Positions 15,395 through 24,143 are shown, counted from the first letter of the stretch. The stretch: DNA of 40,260 nt from CAZLQG01 sp964561655 (GCA_964561655.1 CAZLQG010000003.1:1-40260); one strand, 5' to 3'. The notes: a model not told the origin generated them from the letters alone. A program made the numbers and translations.

Positions 15395-15399
15395 GTTAA

Positions 15400-16245
15400 A
15401 TGTCCAGAGAACGACTTACAATTACGCTTAAAGACGAGCTTTTGAAGGCCTTAGACAGCCAGATTGACGGACATCGTTTAAGGAACAGAAGCCACGCGAT
15501 TGAGTACTTTTTGTCCAAAAGCCTTGGGGGAAAACCTGCTAAGGTTTTAATTTTGGCCGGCGGCAAAGCGGTTTATTTTGCGTCCGAAAAAAAGAGCTTG
15601 CCTAAGGCCATGGTCAAAATCGCGGGCAAGCCGCTTTTGGAACAGGTTTTGCTGAAACTCAAGAATTTCAAATTAACCGATGTTTGGATTTCCGTGGGAG
15701 AAGGCGGTGAAACCATTAAACAGCACTTTCAGGATGGCTCGGACTTGGGGCTTAACATCAATTATCTGGATCAACCGAAAGGCTGCAAAGGCACGGCGCA
15801 GGCTTTGCTCCAGGCCAAGGATATTGTGGGCTCGGGCAGTTTTGTTTTGCTTTACGGGGACGTTTTAAGCGACATTGATTTCAATGAATTTTTGGAATTC
15901 CACCGCAACCAGAGGGGGGAAGTCTGCACCATGGCTTTGACAGTGGCCGAAAGCGTTTCCATGTGGGGTTTGGCCCAGCTGAACGGGAGTCGCATAGTGA
16001 GTTTTGAGGAGAAACCCAAAAGCCCGAGAACGTTTTCCAGGCTGGTGAATGCCGGCATCTATGCAATGGAGCCGGAAATTTTTAAATACATAAAATCCGA
16101 TGAAGCCAAGCTGGAAGCTGTCGTGTTTCCGCGCCTGGCGGAAGAGGGTAAGCTGTACGGGTATCCGTTTAAAGGCTTATGGCTGGATATAAGTAATAGC
16201 GCGGCGTATAAGCAGGCGCTAAAAGAAATTTCCAATCTCCAATAG
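15400..16245 (+). CDS. Ribbon-helix-helix DNA-binding domain fused to a nucleotidyltransferase-fold domain
   Basis: 281 residues. Residues 1-46 (RLTITLKDELLKALDSQIDG, then RLRNRSHAIEYFLSKSL) form a CopG/NikR-type ribbon-helix-helix domain: beta strand, helix A, RNRS turn, helix B. Residues 50-280 follow sugar-1-phosphate nucleotidyltransferases: SLPKAMVKIAGKPLLE, GCKGTAQALLQA, LLYGDVLSDI, SFEEKP, NAGIYAMEPEIF, LWLDISNSAAY. The signature G-x-G-T-R-L loop is replaced by GGKAVYF, losing the Gly-Thr-Arg that holds the nucleotide phosphates, so catalysis may be lost or altered. A DNA-binding regulator that senses an NDP-sugar or sugar phosphate is the inferred role. A palindrome sits at its start. 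Confidence 0.8.
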   Translation: MSRERLTITLKDELLKALDSQIDGHRLRNRSHAIEYFLSKSLGGKPAKVLILAGGKAVYFASEKKSLPKAMVKIAGKPLLEQVLLKLKNFKLTDVWISVGEGGETIKQHFQDGSDLGLNINYLDQPKGCKGTAQALLQAKDIVGSGSFVLLYGDVLSDIDFNEFLEFHRNQRGEVCTMALTVAESVSMWGLAQLNGSRIVSFEEKPKSPRTFSRLVNAGIYAMEPEIFKYIKSDEAKLEAVVFPRLAEEGKLYGYPFKGLWLDISNSAAYKQALKEISNLQ

Positions 16246-16291
16246 CAAATTTACAAATGTAAATCATTAATAATTTTATTAAGTTACCCTT

Positions 16292-17332
16292 ATGGCTAAG
16301 AAAAAACCCTCCAAAAACAAAAGATTGCGAATCGCGCTTAACGGCCTCGGAAGAGTCGGGAGAATTTTTTTGCGGATTGCCTACAATAACCCGCATTTTG
16401 AGATTGTGGTTGCAAAGAGCAGAAGCCCTCTTGAAACATACGTCCATCTTTTGAAGTATGACTCAGCTTACGGGGTTTGGGAAAAAGAAGTTGCCAAAAA
16501 AAGGAATAATTTGGTAATTGAAGATGTCAGTATTCCGTTTATTCAGGAAGCCAACGGCAATGTAAACTGGAAAAAATTGGGTGTGGATATGCTGATAGAC
16601 GCAACCGGAAGGTATACGCAGCGGGAAAAGGCAGAAGAGCATATTGCCGCGGGCGCAAAGTATGTAGTGGCAACCGCGCCAATGAAAGAGGAGGACGCGA
16701 TTTTGGTTTATGGCATAAATCATAAGACTTTTGATCCCGAAAAACACAGGATAGTTTCCGCTGGCAGCTGCACCACGGTTTGTAGTACGCTTACGGCCAA
16801 AGTTTTGGAAGAAAATTTTGGTATCCGCCAAGGTTTTATTAACACCGTGCACGCGGTGACCAACGACCAGCAGCTTTTGGATGCTTCGCACAAGGATTTA
16901 AGAAGGGCGCGCGCCGCCGGCCAATCTATAATTCCGACTTCCACGGGCGTTTCTAAAACTATTACTAAGTTGTATCCGCATCTTAAAGGGAAAATTGCGG
17001 CTTTGTCCCTGCGCGTGCCGGTACTTAACCCTTCGGTTGTGGTTTTTACGGTGGAACTTAAAAAGAAAACCACGGCCCAGGCGTTAAATAACGCGTTCAA
17101 AAAAGCCTCGCAAGGCGAGCTTAAAAATCATTTAGATGTTTCGGATTTGCCGCTTGTTTCCACGGACTTTAAAGGCAATCCCAACGGTGCCATTATTGAT
17201 TTAGTGAGCACCGAAGTGGTAGATGGAAAACTTGCTAATATCCTTGCTTGGTACGACAACGAATGGGGTTATGTCCAGCAGATGGTTTATCTGCTGGAAT
17301 ATATGGCGAAAAAAATCAGCGTTAAGTCCTAA
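16292..17332 (+). CDS. gap: Glyceraldehyde-3-phosphate dehydrogenase
   Basis: 346 residues. A lysine-rich N-terminal tail (MAKKKPSKNKR) precedes the NAD-binding GLGRVGR. The catalytic cysteine is in AGSCTTVC near residue 159; the usual Asn after CTT is Val here. The catalytic histidine is in NTVHAVTNDQ, followed by HKDLRRARAAGQSIIPTSTG (phosphate binding) and WYDNEWGY near the C-terminus. It interconverts glyceraldehyde-3-phosphate and 1,3-bisphosphoglycerate. Residues around the first strand (AKSRSPLETYVHLLKYDSAYG) lack the common Asp after the second beta strand, so cofactor preference cannot be fixed by eye. It is the first of several glycolytic genes (phosphatase, pyk, ppsA follow). Confidence 0.95.
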   Translation: MAKKKPSKNKRLRIALNGLGRVGRIFLRIAYNNPHFEIVVAKSRSPLETYVHLLKYDSAYGVWEKEVAKKRNNLVIEDVSIPFIQEANGNVNWKKLGVDMLIDATGRYTQREKAEEHIAAGAKYVVATAPMKEEDAILVYGINHKTFDPEKHRIVSAGSCTTVCSTLTAKVLEENFGIRQGFINTVHAVTNDQQLLDASHKDLRRARAAGQSIIPTSTGVSKTITKLYPHLKGKIAALSLRVPVLNPSVVVFTVELKKKTTAQALNNAFKKASQGELKNHLDVSDLPLVSTDFKGNPNGAIIDLVSTEVVDGKLANILAWYDNEWGYVQQMVYLLEYMAKKISVKS

Positions 17333-17377
17333 GTGTTTAGCGCTCTATAAGAAAAGCTCTCCAATATGCTGGGAAGT

Positions 17378-18172
17378 TTATTTGATAATTTTTAACAGTT
17401 CTTTGTGAATTTTGCCGTTGGAGGCAATTACCCCTTGGCTTTTGGGAGAAAGCGGCTTGCCGGCAAGGTCGGTTACTGTGCCGCCCGCTTCGGCGACTAC
17501 TAAAATAGCGGCAGCAAAATCCCAAATATGCAAATCCCTGGTAACATAAAAGTCTAAAATACTGTTTCCGACCATACTGGTTTGCAGAGCCGTAGAGGCC
17601 AGTCCCCTGACTTTGCGGCAAACGTGGATGATTTTGGCAAAAAGCTTCACACCATGCTCTCTTTCCACCCAGCCGATGCAGCCAAAAGCTTCTTTTAATC
17701 TTTTAGTGCCGGAGACTTTGATTTTTTTGCCGTTTAAAAACGCGCCTTTGCCCCGGACGGCGGTGTACATATCTTTGAGGATCGGGTTATATATCACTCC
17801 TATTAAAGGACCTTTGCCGTCCCACAAAGCTATGGAAATACAGGCCAAAGGCAGGCCCTGGATATAATTGGAAGTGCCGTCAATTGGGTCAATATACCAG
17901 CGCAAAGCGCCTAAAGCACGATTTTCGCGCCAGCCCATTTCCTCGCCCATGATGCAATGCGCTGGGAAAGCTTTATGGATTTGGTTTTTAATTAACTTCT
18001 CAATCTTCAAGTCTATTTCAGTCACAAGATTTCTCGGATCGCCACCCTTTTTTTTGACATCTTTAGGCTTGCCAAAATTTTTGGTGAAGATCTTACCGGC
18101 CTCATTAGCCGCGGAAACGGCCACTTTGAGATATTTTCCTTGGTTGGTCATCCCGTTAGAAATTTTAGTCAT
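17378..18172 (-). CDS. Inositol monophosphatase-family phosphatase
   Basis: 264 residues, lithium-sensitive Mg-dependent phosphatase fold. Metal-binding motifs: GEEMGW (Glu near 76), WYIDPIDGTSNYIQG (near 92-106) and IWDFAAAILVVAEAGG (near 217-232). It hydrolyses a sugar or inositol monophosphate, possibly also fructose-1,6-bisphosphate or PAP; substrate is not decidable. The first seven residues (MTKISNG) are encoded by one arm of a 12-bp inverted repeat, so Met8 (18151) may be an older start, but TATAAT lies 8 nt before the first ATG, consistent with a leaderless mRNA. Divergent from endoQ. Confidence 0.9.
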   Translation of the reverse strand: MTKISNGMTNQGKYLKVAVSAANEAGKIFTKNFGKPKDVKKKGGDPRNLVTEIDLKIEKLIKNQIHKAFPAHCIMGEEMGWRENRALGALRWYIDPIDGTSNYIQGLPLACISIALWDGKGPLIGVIYNPILKDMYTAVRGKGAFLNGKKIKVSGTKRLKEAFGCIGWVEREHGVKLFAKIIHVCRKVRGLASTALQTSMVGNSILDFYVTRDLHIWDFAAAILVVAEAGGTVTDLAGKPLSPKSQGVIASNGKIHKELLKIIK

Positions 18173-18279
18173 AGAATATTATTATATAAAGACATTATTA
18201 ATTTCCGGTAATCCTCGTTATTTCTAACGGGGTAAATATAAGCTTATTATACAGAAAAAAATGTTATAATACCATAGTT

Positions 18280-19545
18280 ATGCGCATTATTGCAGATTTT
18301 CATATTCATTCAAAATATTCCAGGGCATGCAGTCAGGAGCTCACTCCAAAAAACATTGGTCTTTGGGCAGACAAAAAGGGTATTCAGGTAATTTCAACTG
18401 CAGACTTTACCCATCCGAAATGGTTAATTGAACTCAAAGAAAATTTGGAAGAGGTAAAGCCAGGATTATATCAGCTGCGTGATAAGAGCGCGGGTGCTTA
18501 TTTTTTTTGTTCTTTAGAAATTTCTTCTATTTATAAACAAGGAGACAAAATTAGAAGAATACACAATGTTATTTTCGCCCCAAATTTTGAAGCGGTTGAG
18601 AGAATCATAAGTAGCTTGAAAAAAGCCGGGGCGAACCTGTCGGCAGATGGCAGGCCAATCACCGGCATTCATTGCGATGATTTGGTAAAAATAGTTAAAG
18701 AAGCATCGCAGGCAGCCGAGGTAATTCCGGCCCATGCCTGGACGCCGCATTTCGGAGTATTCGGTTCTTTGTCGGGTTTTGACAGCGTGGAGGAAGCGTT
18801 TGGCGACCAATCCAAACATATCTTTGCCATTGAAACGGGTTTGTCTTCTGACCCAAAAATGAACTGGCAGATATCAAGCTTAGATAAATACACTTTGGTT
18901 TCAAATAGCGACGCTCACAGTTTGCGCAAAATCGGGCGCGAAGCCAATGCGTTTGAAATAGATCCAGAGAAACTATCTTACGCGGAAATTATTCGTATCA
19001 TTAAGGACAATGACCCGAAAGAATTTTTATACACCATTGAGTTTTTTCCGGAGGAAGGAAAATATCATTTGGACGGCCACAGGGACTGCAAGTTTTCCTG
19101 TGAACCTTCCAAGACCAAAAAACTTGGCGGAATTTGTCCAGTCTGTGGCAAGAAGCTTTTGGTTGGCGTATTAAACCGGGTGGACGAACTTTCCGATCGT
19201 GAATACGGCTTTGAGCCGCAAAGCCGGGTGCCTTATAAAAGTGTTATTCCCTTAGAGGAAATTATCGCGGAAACTTTGGACGTGGGCGTGGCAAGCAAAA
19301 AAGTTTCTGGTTTTTATGAGCGGATGACAAGCCAGCGTCCGGAATTCGACATTTTATTGGATTTAGACAAAGATCAAATATCTAAAATCAGCAATCCTCA
19401 AATCGCGGAGTCAGTCATCCGCGTCAGAGAAGGCAGGGTCGCCTTAGAAGGCGGCTATGATGGAGTTTTTGGCAAAATCAAGATATACTCCGAAGAGGAG
19501 AGGGAAAAACTGTTTAGTAAACCAAAACAGGAGAGTTTGTTTTAA
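18280..19545 (+). CDS. Endonuclease Q (EndoQ), deaminated-base repair
   Basis: 421 residues. PHP-type metal site: DFHIHSKYSR (near 5-14), CSLEIS, VIPAHAWTPHFGVFG (near 148-162) and NSDAHSLRKIG (near 209-219). A zinc-binding cysteine cluster follows (CKFSC ... GICPVCGKK, near 268-293), then the C-terminal domain. This order is that of EndoQ, which nicks DNA 5' of uracil, hypoxanthine, xanthine and AP sites in Thermococcales and some bacteria. The protein ends KQESLF; QESLF fits the bacterial sliding-clamp pentapeptide, standing where archaeal EndoQ has its PCNA-binding box. TATAAT lies 9 nt before the ATG (leaderless). The next gene starts 1 nt after its stop. Confidence 0.87.
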   Translation: MRIIADFHIHSKYSRACSQELTPKNIGLWADKKGIQVISTADFTHPKWLIELKENLEEVKPGLYQLRDKSAGAYFFCSLEISSIYKQGDKIRRIHNVIFAPNFEAVERIISSLKKAGANLSADGRPITGIHCDDLVKIVKEASQAAEVIPAHAWTPHFGVFGSLSGFDSVEEAFGDQSKHIFAIETGLSSDPKMNWQISSLDKYTLVSNSDAHSLRKIGREANAFEIDPEKLSYAEIIRIIKDNDPKEFLYTIEFFPEEGKYHLDGHRDCKFSCEPSKTKKLGGICPVCGKKLLVGVLNRVDELSDREYGFEPQSRVPYKSVIPLEEIIAETLDVGVASKKVSGFYERMTSQRPEFDILLDLDKDQISKISNPQIAESVIRVREGRVALEGGYDGVFGKIKIYSEEEREKLFSKPKQESLF

Positions 19546-19546
19546 A

Positions 19547-20200
19547 ATGGAAAAAGACAAGAACTTAACCACGTTTTATTTAGTAAGGCATGGGGAGACG
19601 AAATTTAATATTAAAAAGATACTTCAAGGGCAAACCGACTCGCCTTTAACCGAAACGGGCCGAATGATGACACAGGAGCTGTCGCAGGATTTGGCCAATA
19701 TTCGGTTTGATGCGATATTTTCTTCGGATCTTGCTAGGGCGAAAAATACCGCGGAGATCATCAGGCTAAACAGGAAGCTAGCAATTAATACCCATAAACT
19801 TTTAAGGGAGAGGAGTTTTGGCTGCTGGGATGGGACTTCAGCGAAAATTTTTAGGGAAAAGAATAAGGTCTTACTGGATAAAATGGAAAGTCTGTCAGAA
19901 AAAGAGAAAATAAATTTTCGACTGTATGATGGCTATGAAACAGAGGCCGAAATTGCCGCTAGGATGATTACCGTTTTAAGGGAAATCGCTGTTACTTATG
20001 TTGGCAAAACGGTTTTAGTGGTGAGCCACGGGGCGATTATGAGATCGTTATTGGTCCATTTGGGTTTTGGGAGTTACGATGAACTGCCAAGAGGGAAAAC
20101 AGTTTCTAATTTAGGGTATATTGTTTTGGAATCTGACGGAGTGGATTTTTTTATAAAAAATACCATCGGAATAAATAAATTAACTCAAGTAGCGAAATGA
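19547..20200 (+). CDS. Histidine phosphatase (phosphoglycerate mutase-like)
   Basis: 217 residues from ATG 19547, 1 nt after the endoQ stop; longer upstream readings overlap endoQ. The catalytic LVRHGETKFN (His near 13) is followed by LQGQTDSPLTETG and the second catalytic histidine in VVSHGAIMRSLL. Such proteins include cofactor-dependent phosphoglycerate mutase and broad phosphatases such as CobC/PhoE. Its neighbours gap and pyk make phosphoglycerate mutase activity tempting, but the short length and RERSFGCWDG segment fit a phosphatase better. Its stop overlaps the pyk ATG by 4 nt. Confidence 0.85.
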   Translation: MEKDKNLTTFYLVRHGETKFNIKKILQGQTDSPLTETGRMMTQELSQDLANIRFDAIFSSDLARAKNTAEIIRLNRKLAINTHKLLRERSFGCWDGTSAKIFREKNKVLLDKMESLSEKEKINFRLYDGYETEAEIAARMITVLREIAVTYVGKTVLVVSHGAIMRSLLVHLGFGSYDELPRGKTVSNLGYIVLESDGVDFFIKNTIGINKLTQVAK

Positions 20201-21588
20201 AAAGAACCAAAATTGTTTGTACATTGGGACCGGCGTCGGAGTCTATCAAGATTTTGACCGAAATGGCTCGGGTGGGGATGAACGTGGCAAGGTTAAATTT
20301 TTCGCACGGCGACCATGAAAATCACGGACTTTTAATTAGGCGCATCCGTCAGGTATCCAAAAAACTGGATAAGCCAATCGCGATTGTACAGGACTTGCAC
20401 GGGCCAAAAATTAGGGTTAGTGGCTTAAAAGATTCTTTGACCGTGCAAGTAGGGCAGGAAATAGTAATTGGCAAAGATTTTAAGCTGGATATTAAAGTCG
20501 CGCATTCCATTTGCGCGGGACAGCAAATTTTAATAGAAGACGGGCTGATTGAGTTGGAAGTAAAAAGCGTTCGCGGCAGCAAAATCCACTGCATCGCTTT
20601 AAGCCCCGGGAAAATCAGGAACCACAAAGGTGTGAACCTGCCGAGAACCAAGTTGAAAATCCCCATACTTACTAAAAAAGATATAGAAGATTTAAAATTT
20701 GGCCTTAGGCAGGATGTGGACTACGTGGCTTTGTCTTTTGTGCGCACCCGGCAGGACGTAAAAAATCTTAAAAAATTAATAAACAGACATAACCCTAAAA
20801 AGTTCAGCGCCCCTAAAATAATCGCCAAAATTGAAAAGCCCGAAGCGGTAAAGAATTTTGACGGCATCTTAAAAGAATCGGACGCGATTATGGTGGCAAG
20901 GGGCGACCTTGGCGTGGAGATGCCGGAATCGCAGGTTCCCATCATCCAAAAGCAGATTATAGACAAATGTCTTAAAGCGGCAAAGCCCGTGATTGTGGCA
21001 ACGCAGATGTTGGATTCCATGATTAAAAATTCCAAGCCCACCAGGGCGGAAGTTTCGGATGTGGCCAACGCCGTTATTGACCAGACGGACGCTGTAATGC
21101 TTTCGGGCGAGACCGCTTTTGGCAACTATCCCGTTAAAGTGGTAAGCGAAATGAATAAAATTATTGAAGTTACGGAAAAGTCCAAGTTTTTGCCCGAGCA
21201 CCGGCATTTGCTTAATAAAGTCGTTAGCAGGACTGAAGCGATTGCTGAAAGCGTTTACGATTTGGCTATGCACGTAAAAGCCAAAGTCATTGTCGGGGCA
21301 ACAACCAGCGGCTTTACCGCGCGCGAGGTTTCCCACAAGCGTCCTTATTTGGTAAAACTTGTAATGCTCACTCCCAATGAAAAAGTTTTAAGGCAGCTTT
21401 CTTTGCTTTGGGGAGTAGAAAGTTTTCTGGTTTCTAAGGTCAAAAGTTTTGAAAAGCTGATGGGTATAATGATGGGAATAATCAAGCAAAAAAAATTGGC
21501 TAAAAGAGGCGAAAAAGTTATAATGGTGACAGGCGAGCCTTTGGGGCAAAGGGAGAATTTGAATCTAGTGGAAATAAAAACAGTGTAA
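20197..21588 (+). CDS. pyk: Pyruvate kinase
   Basis: 463 residues, normal length. The N-terminus RTKIVCTLGPASES, the active-site region ARLNFSHGDHENH, QDLHGPKIR, and the catalytic/K+ segment IIAKIEKPEAV, then MVARGDLGVEMP and ATQMLDSM are all present. It converts PEP + ADP to pyruvate + ATP. The C-terminal allosteric domain is present (VGATTSGFTAREVSHKRP). It overlaps the preceding phosphatase gene by 4 nt and is followed 74 nt later by ppsA, which runs the opposite reaction. Confidence 0.96.
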   Translation: MKRTKIVCTLGPASESIKILTEMARVGMNVARLNFSHGDHENHGLLIRRIRQVSKKLDKPIAIVQDLHGPKIRVSGLKDSLTVQVGQEIVIGKDFKLDIKVAHSICAGQQILIEDGLIELEVKSVRGSKIHCIALSPGKIRNHKGVNLPRTKLKIPILTKKDIEDLKFGLRQDVDYVALSFVRTRQDVKNLKKLINRHNPKKFSAPKIIAKIEKPEAVKNFDGILKESDAIMVARGDLGVEMPESQVPIIQKQIIDKCLKAAKPVIVATQMLDSMIKNSKPTRAEVSDVANAVIDQTDAVMLSGETAFGNYPVKVVSEMNKIIEVTEKSKFLPEHRHLLNKVVSRTEAIAESVYDLAMHVKAKVIVGATTSGFTAREVSHKRPYLVKLVMLTPNEKVLRQLSLLWGVESFLVSKVKSFEKLMGIMMGIIKQKKLAKRGEKVIMVTGEPLGQRENLNLVEIKTV

Positions 21589-21662
21589 ATTTACAGATTC
21601 ACTGATAGCACAGATAACACGGATGTTTAAAATCAATATAAATAATTAATTATTTTGTTAAA

Positions 21663-24134
21663 ATGTCACAAAAGGACAAAGTACATATTTTATGGTTTGA
21701 CGAAGTCGGCAAAAACGACGTCGGCTTGGTAGGAGGTAAGAACGCTAATTTGGGTGAGATGTATCAGAATTTGACCCAAACGGAAAGCAAAATTTTTAAA
21801 GGCGAAAAAATTAAAGTGCCCTACGGTTTTGCCGTTACTGCCGCGGCTTACAGGGATTTTGTAAAAGAAAATGGTTTGGATGCCAAAATTAAAGAGATTT
21901 TGGCGGATCTGGATACGCACAATATTAAACAATTGGAAGAAAAGGGGCACAAGGTAAGGCAGGCGATTTTGGAAGCGGAGTTTCCAAAAGAGATGGAAGA
22001 CGAGATAGAAAAAGCCTATCAAGAGATGGCGAAAAAAATGAACCTAACGCCGGAAACTTTGGACGTGGCTGTCCGTTCTTCCGCTACAGCCGAAGATTTG
22101 CCGGACGCTTCCTTTGCCGGCCAGCAGGAGACTTATTTAAATATCCGCGGTGAGCACGAACTTTTAGAGGCCGTAAAAAAAGCTTTTGCTTCTTTGTTTA
22201 CTAACCGTGCGATTTCCTATCGCCAGGATAAAGATTTTGACCATTTTGAAGTGGCTTTGTCCGTTGCAGTGCAAAAAATGGTGCGCAGCGATCTCGGCAG
22301 CAGCGGCGTAATGTTTACTATAGACACCGAAAGCGGCTTTAAGGAAATGGTTTTGATAAACGCTTCCTGGGGCTTGGGAGAATTCGTGGTAAAGGGCGTG
22401 GTTACGCCGGATGAATACAAAGTTTTTAAACCGACTTTGAAGAAAGGTTTTAAATCCATTATCAGCACAAAGCTGGGAACCAAGGAGAAAAAACTGATTT
22501 ACGCGGCAGAAGGCGTAAGCCCCACCAAGGAAGTTCCGGTTTCAGAAATTGACCGACATAAATTTGTTTTGTCAGAAGATCAAATCTTGCAGCTCGCTAA
22601 GTGGGGAGCGATTATTGAGGATCATTATCAAAGACCAATGGATATAGAGTGGGCGGTGGACGGCGAAACAGGCGAACTTTATATTGTCCAGGCCCGGCCG
22701 GAAACCGTGCACGCTTCGGACACTGGCAAAGTTTTGGAAGAATTCGTGCTGGAAGAAAAAGGCGGGAAAGTCTTAACCCAAGGGGCTGCGGTGGGCGCGA
22801 AAATTGGGGCGGGCAAAGCGCATTTTATTAAAGACGCCTCCCAAATAAGCGAATTTCAAAAAGGCGAGGTTTTGGTTACGGACATTACCGACCCGGACTG
22901 GGAGCCAATTATGAAGATTGCTTCCGCGATCGTTACTAATTCTGGAGGAAGAACCTCCCACGCCGCGATCGTGAGCCGTGAACTTGGAATTCCCGCCATT
23001 GTAGGCTGCGGCAACGCTACGCAGGTGATTAAAAGCGGTCAGGAAGTTACCGCGTCCTGCGCCGAAGGGGAAGTCGGCAAGATCTATGAAGGGCTTTTGA
23101 AATTTAAGGTTATCAAGCATGATTTAGCCCATTTTCAGCCCCCAAAAACTGAGATTAAAATGATTGCGGCAAATCCTGAACTGGCCTTTAGCCACGCCAA
23201 TATGCCTAATAAAGGAGTGGGGCTGGCGCGTGAGGAGTTTATTATTTCCAATTACATAAAGATTCACCCTAACGCTTTAATTAATTACGAAAAGCTGGAT
23301 GATAAAGAGGTTAAGAAGCAAATAGACGAACTCACGATTGGCTATGAAAACAAGGTTGAATTTTTTGTGGATAAACTCGCTTATGGAATCGCCCAGCTGG
23401 CGGCAGCGTTTTATCCTCATGATGTGCTTTTGCGGTTTAGTGATTTTAAGAGCAATGAGTATGCGAATTTAATCGGCGGGAAACTTTATGAGCCGGAAGA
23501 GGAAAACCCGATGATCGGCTGGAGGGGAGCCAGCAGATATTACGACGAAAATTTTGAAAAGGCATTTTCTTTAGAAGTGGAAGCGGTTAAGAAAGTCCGC
23601 GAGGAAATAGGGCTTTGGAATTTAAGCGTGATGATTCCGTTTTGCAGGACGCCGGAAGAAGGCAAAAAAGTTATTGAAAAAATTGAACAGTACGGGCTTA
23701 CGAACCGTATTTCCCGGGACCAGCTGAAAAAGAAAAAGAACGGGGATCTGGTTGAACCAATGGAAATTTGGACTATGGCGGAAATACCTTCCAATATTTT
23801 ACAGGTGGACGAATTTGCGGAAATTTTTGACGGCTTTTCAATTGGTTCAAACGATTTAACCCAGCTGACTTTAGGTCTTGACCGCGATAGTAAATTAATT
23901 GCCCACATAGGGGACGAGCGGAATAACTCCGTTAAAAAACTCATCCAAATTTTGATTAAAGAAGCTCACGCTCGGCACTTGAAAGTCGGCATTTGCGGAC
24001 AGGGGCCTTCGGATTTTCCGGACTTTGCCGAATTTTTGGTTAAAGAAGGGATTGATTCCATTTCCATCAACCCTGACACGGTAATGAAAGCAAACGTGAA
24101 CATTAAGGAAGTGGAAGAGAGATTGGGGAAGTAG
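21663..24134 (+). CDS. ppsA: Phosphoenolpyruvate synthase
   Basis: 823 residues (family about 790). N-terminal ATP-grasp PPDK domain (VGGKNANLGEM, VRSSATAEDLPDASFAGQQE), swivelling phosphohistidine domain (GGRTSHAAIVSRELGIPAIVG, His near 433), and C-terminal PEP/pyruvate TIM barrel with SIGSNDLTQLTLG and the catalytic Cys in GICGQGPSDFPDF (near 778). It makes PEP, AMP and Pi from pyruvate, ATP and water. Placing it next to pyk suggests control of flux between glycolysis and gluconeogenesis. The leader contains an AT-rich stretch and a GCACAGATAACACGG repeat-like word. Confidence 0.96.
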   Translation: MSQKDKVHILWFDEVGKNDVGLVGGKNANLGEMYQNLTQTESKIFKGEKIKVPYGFAVTAAAYRDFVKENGLDAKIKEILADLDTHNIKQLEEKGHKVRQAILEAEFPKEMEDEIEKAYQEMAKKMNLTPETLDVAVRSSATAEDLPDASFAGQQETYLNIRGEHELLEAVKKAFASLFTNRAISYRQDKDFDHFEVALSVAVQKMVRSDLGSSGVMFTIDTESGFKEMVLINASWGLGEFVVKGVVTPDEYKVFKPTLKKGFKSIISTKLGTKEKKLIYAAEGVSPTKEVPVSEIDRHKFVLSEDQILQLAKWGAIIEDHYQRPMDIEWAVDGETGELYIVQARPETVHASDTGKVLEEFVLEEKGGKVLTQGAAVGAKIGAGKAHFIKDASQISEFQKGEVLVTDITDPDWEPIMKIASAIVTNSGGRTSHAAIVSRELGIPAIVGCGNATQVIKSGQEVTASCAEGEVGKIYEGLLKFKVIKHDLAHFQPPKTEIKMIAANPELAFSHANMPNKGVGLAREEFIISNYIKIHPNALINYEKLDDKEVKKQIDELTIGYENKVEFFVDKLAYGIAQLAAAFYPHDVLLRFSDFKSNEYANLIGGKLYEPEEENPMIGWRGASRYYDENFEKAFSLEVEAVKKVREEIGLWNLSVMIPFCRTPEEGKKVIEKIEQYGLTNRISRDQLKKKKNGDLVEPMEIWTMAEIPSNILQVDEFAEIFDGFSIGSNDLTQLTLGLDRDSKLIAHIGDERNNSVKKLIQILIKEAHARHLKVGICGQGPSDFPDFAEFLVKEGIDSISINPDTVMKANVNIKEVEERLGK

Positions 24135-24143
24135 ACAAACATT

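Larger units (their letters stand above)
14625..15399 (+). other. Hairpin-rich region between alaC and the RHH-nucleotidyltransferase gene
   Basis: 775 nt holding at least nine stem-loops. Notable perfect stems: CGCAAAATTAG/CTAATTTTGCG (14810-14847); GGCGGGC/GCCCGCC (14875-14892); CCACCGCC/GGCGGTGG (14961-14981); GGCCGCG/CGCGGCC with GAGA loop (14989-15006); CGGGCC/GGCCCG (15151-15169); AGGCGC/GCGCCT (15177-15193); AAGCCGGAAT/ATTCCGGCTT (15204-15285) enclosing GCAACG/CGTTGC. A promoter-like TTGACA with a TTTAAT box 17 bp later lies near 14733-14761. A 67-codon ORF is embedded (14921-15124). Taken together it may be one structured transcript. Confidence 0.6.
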
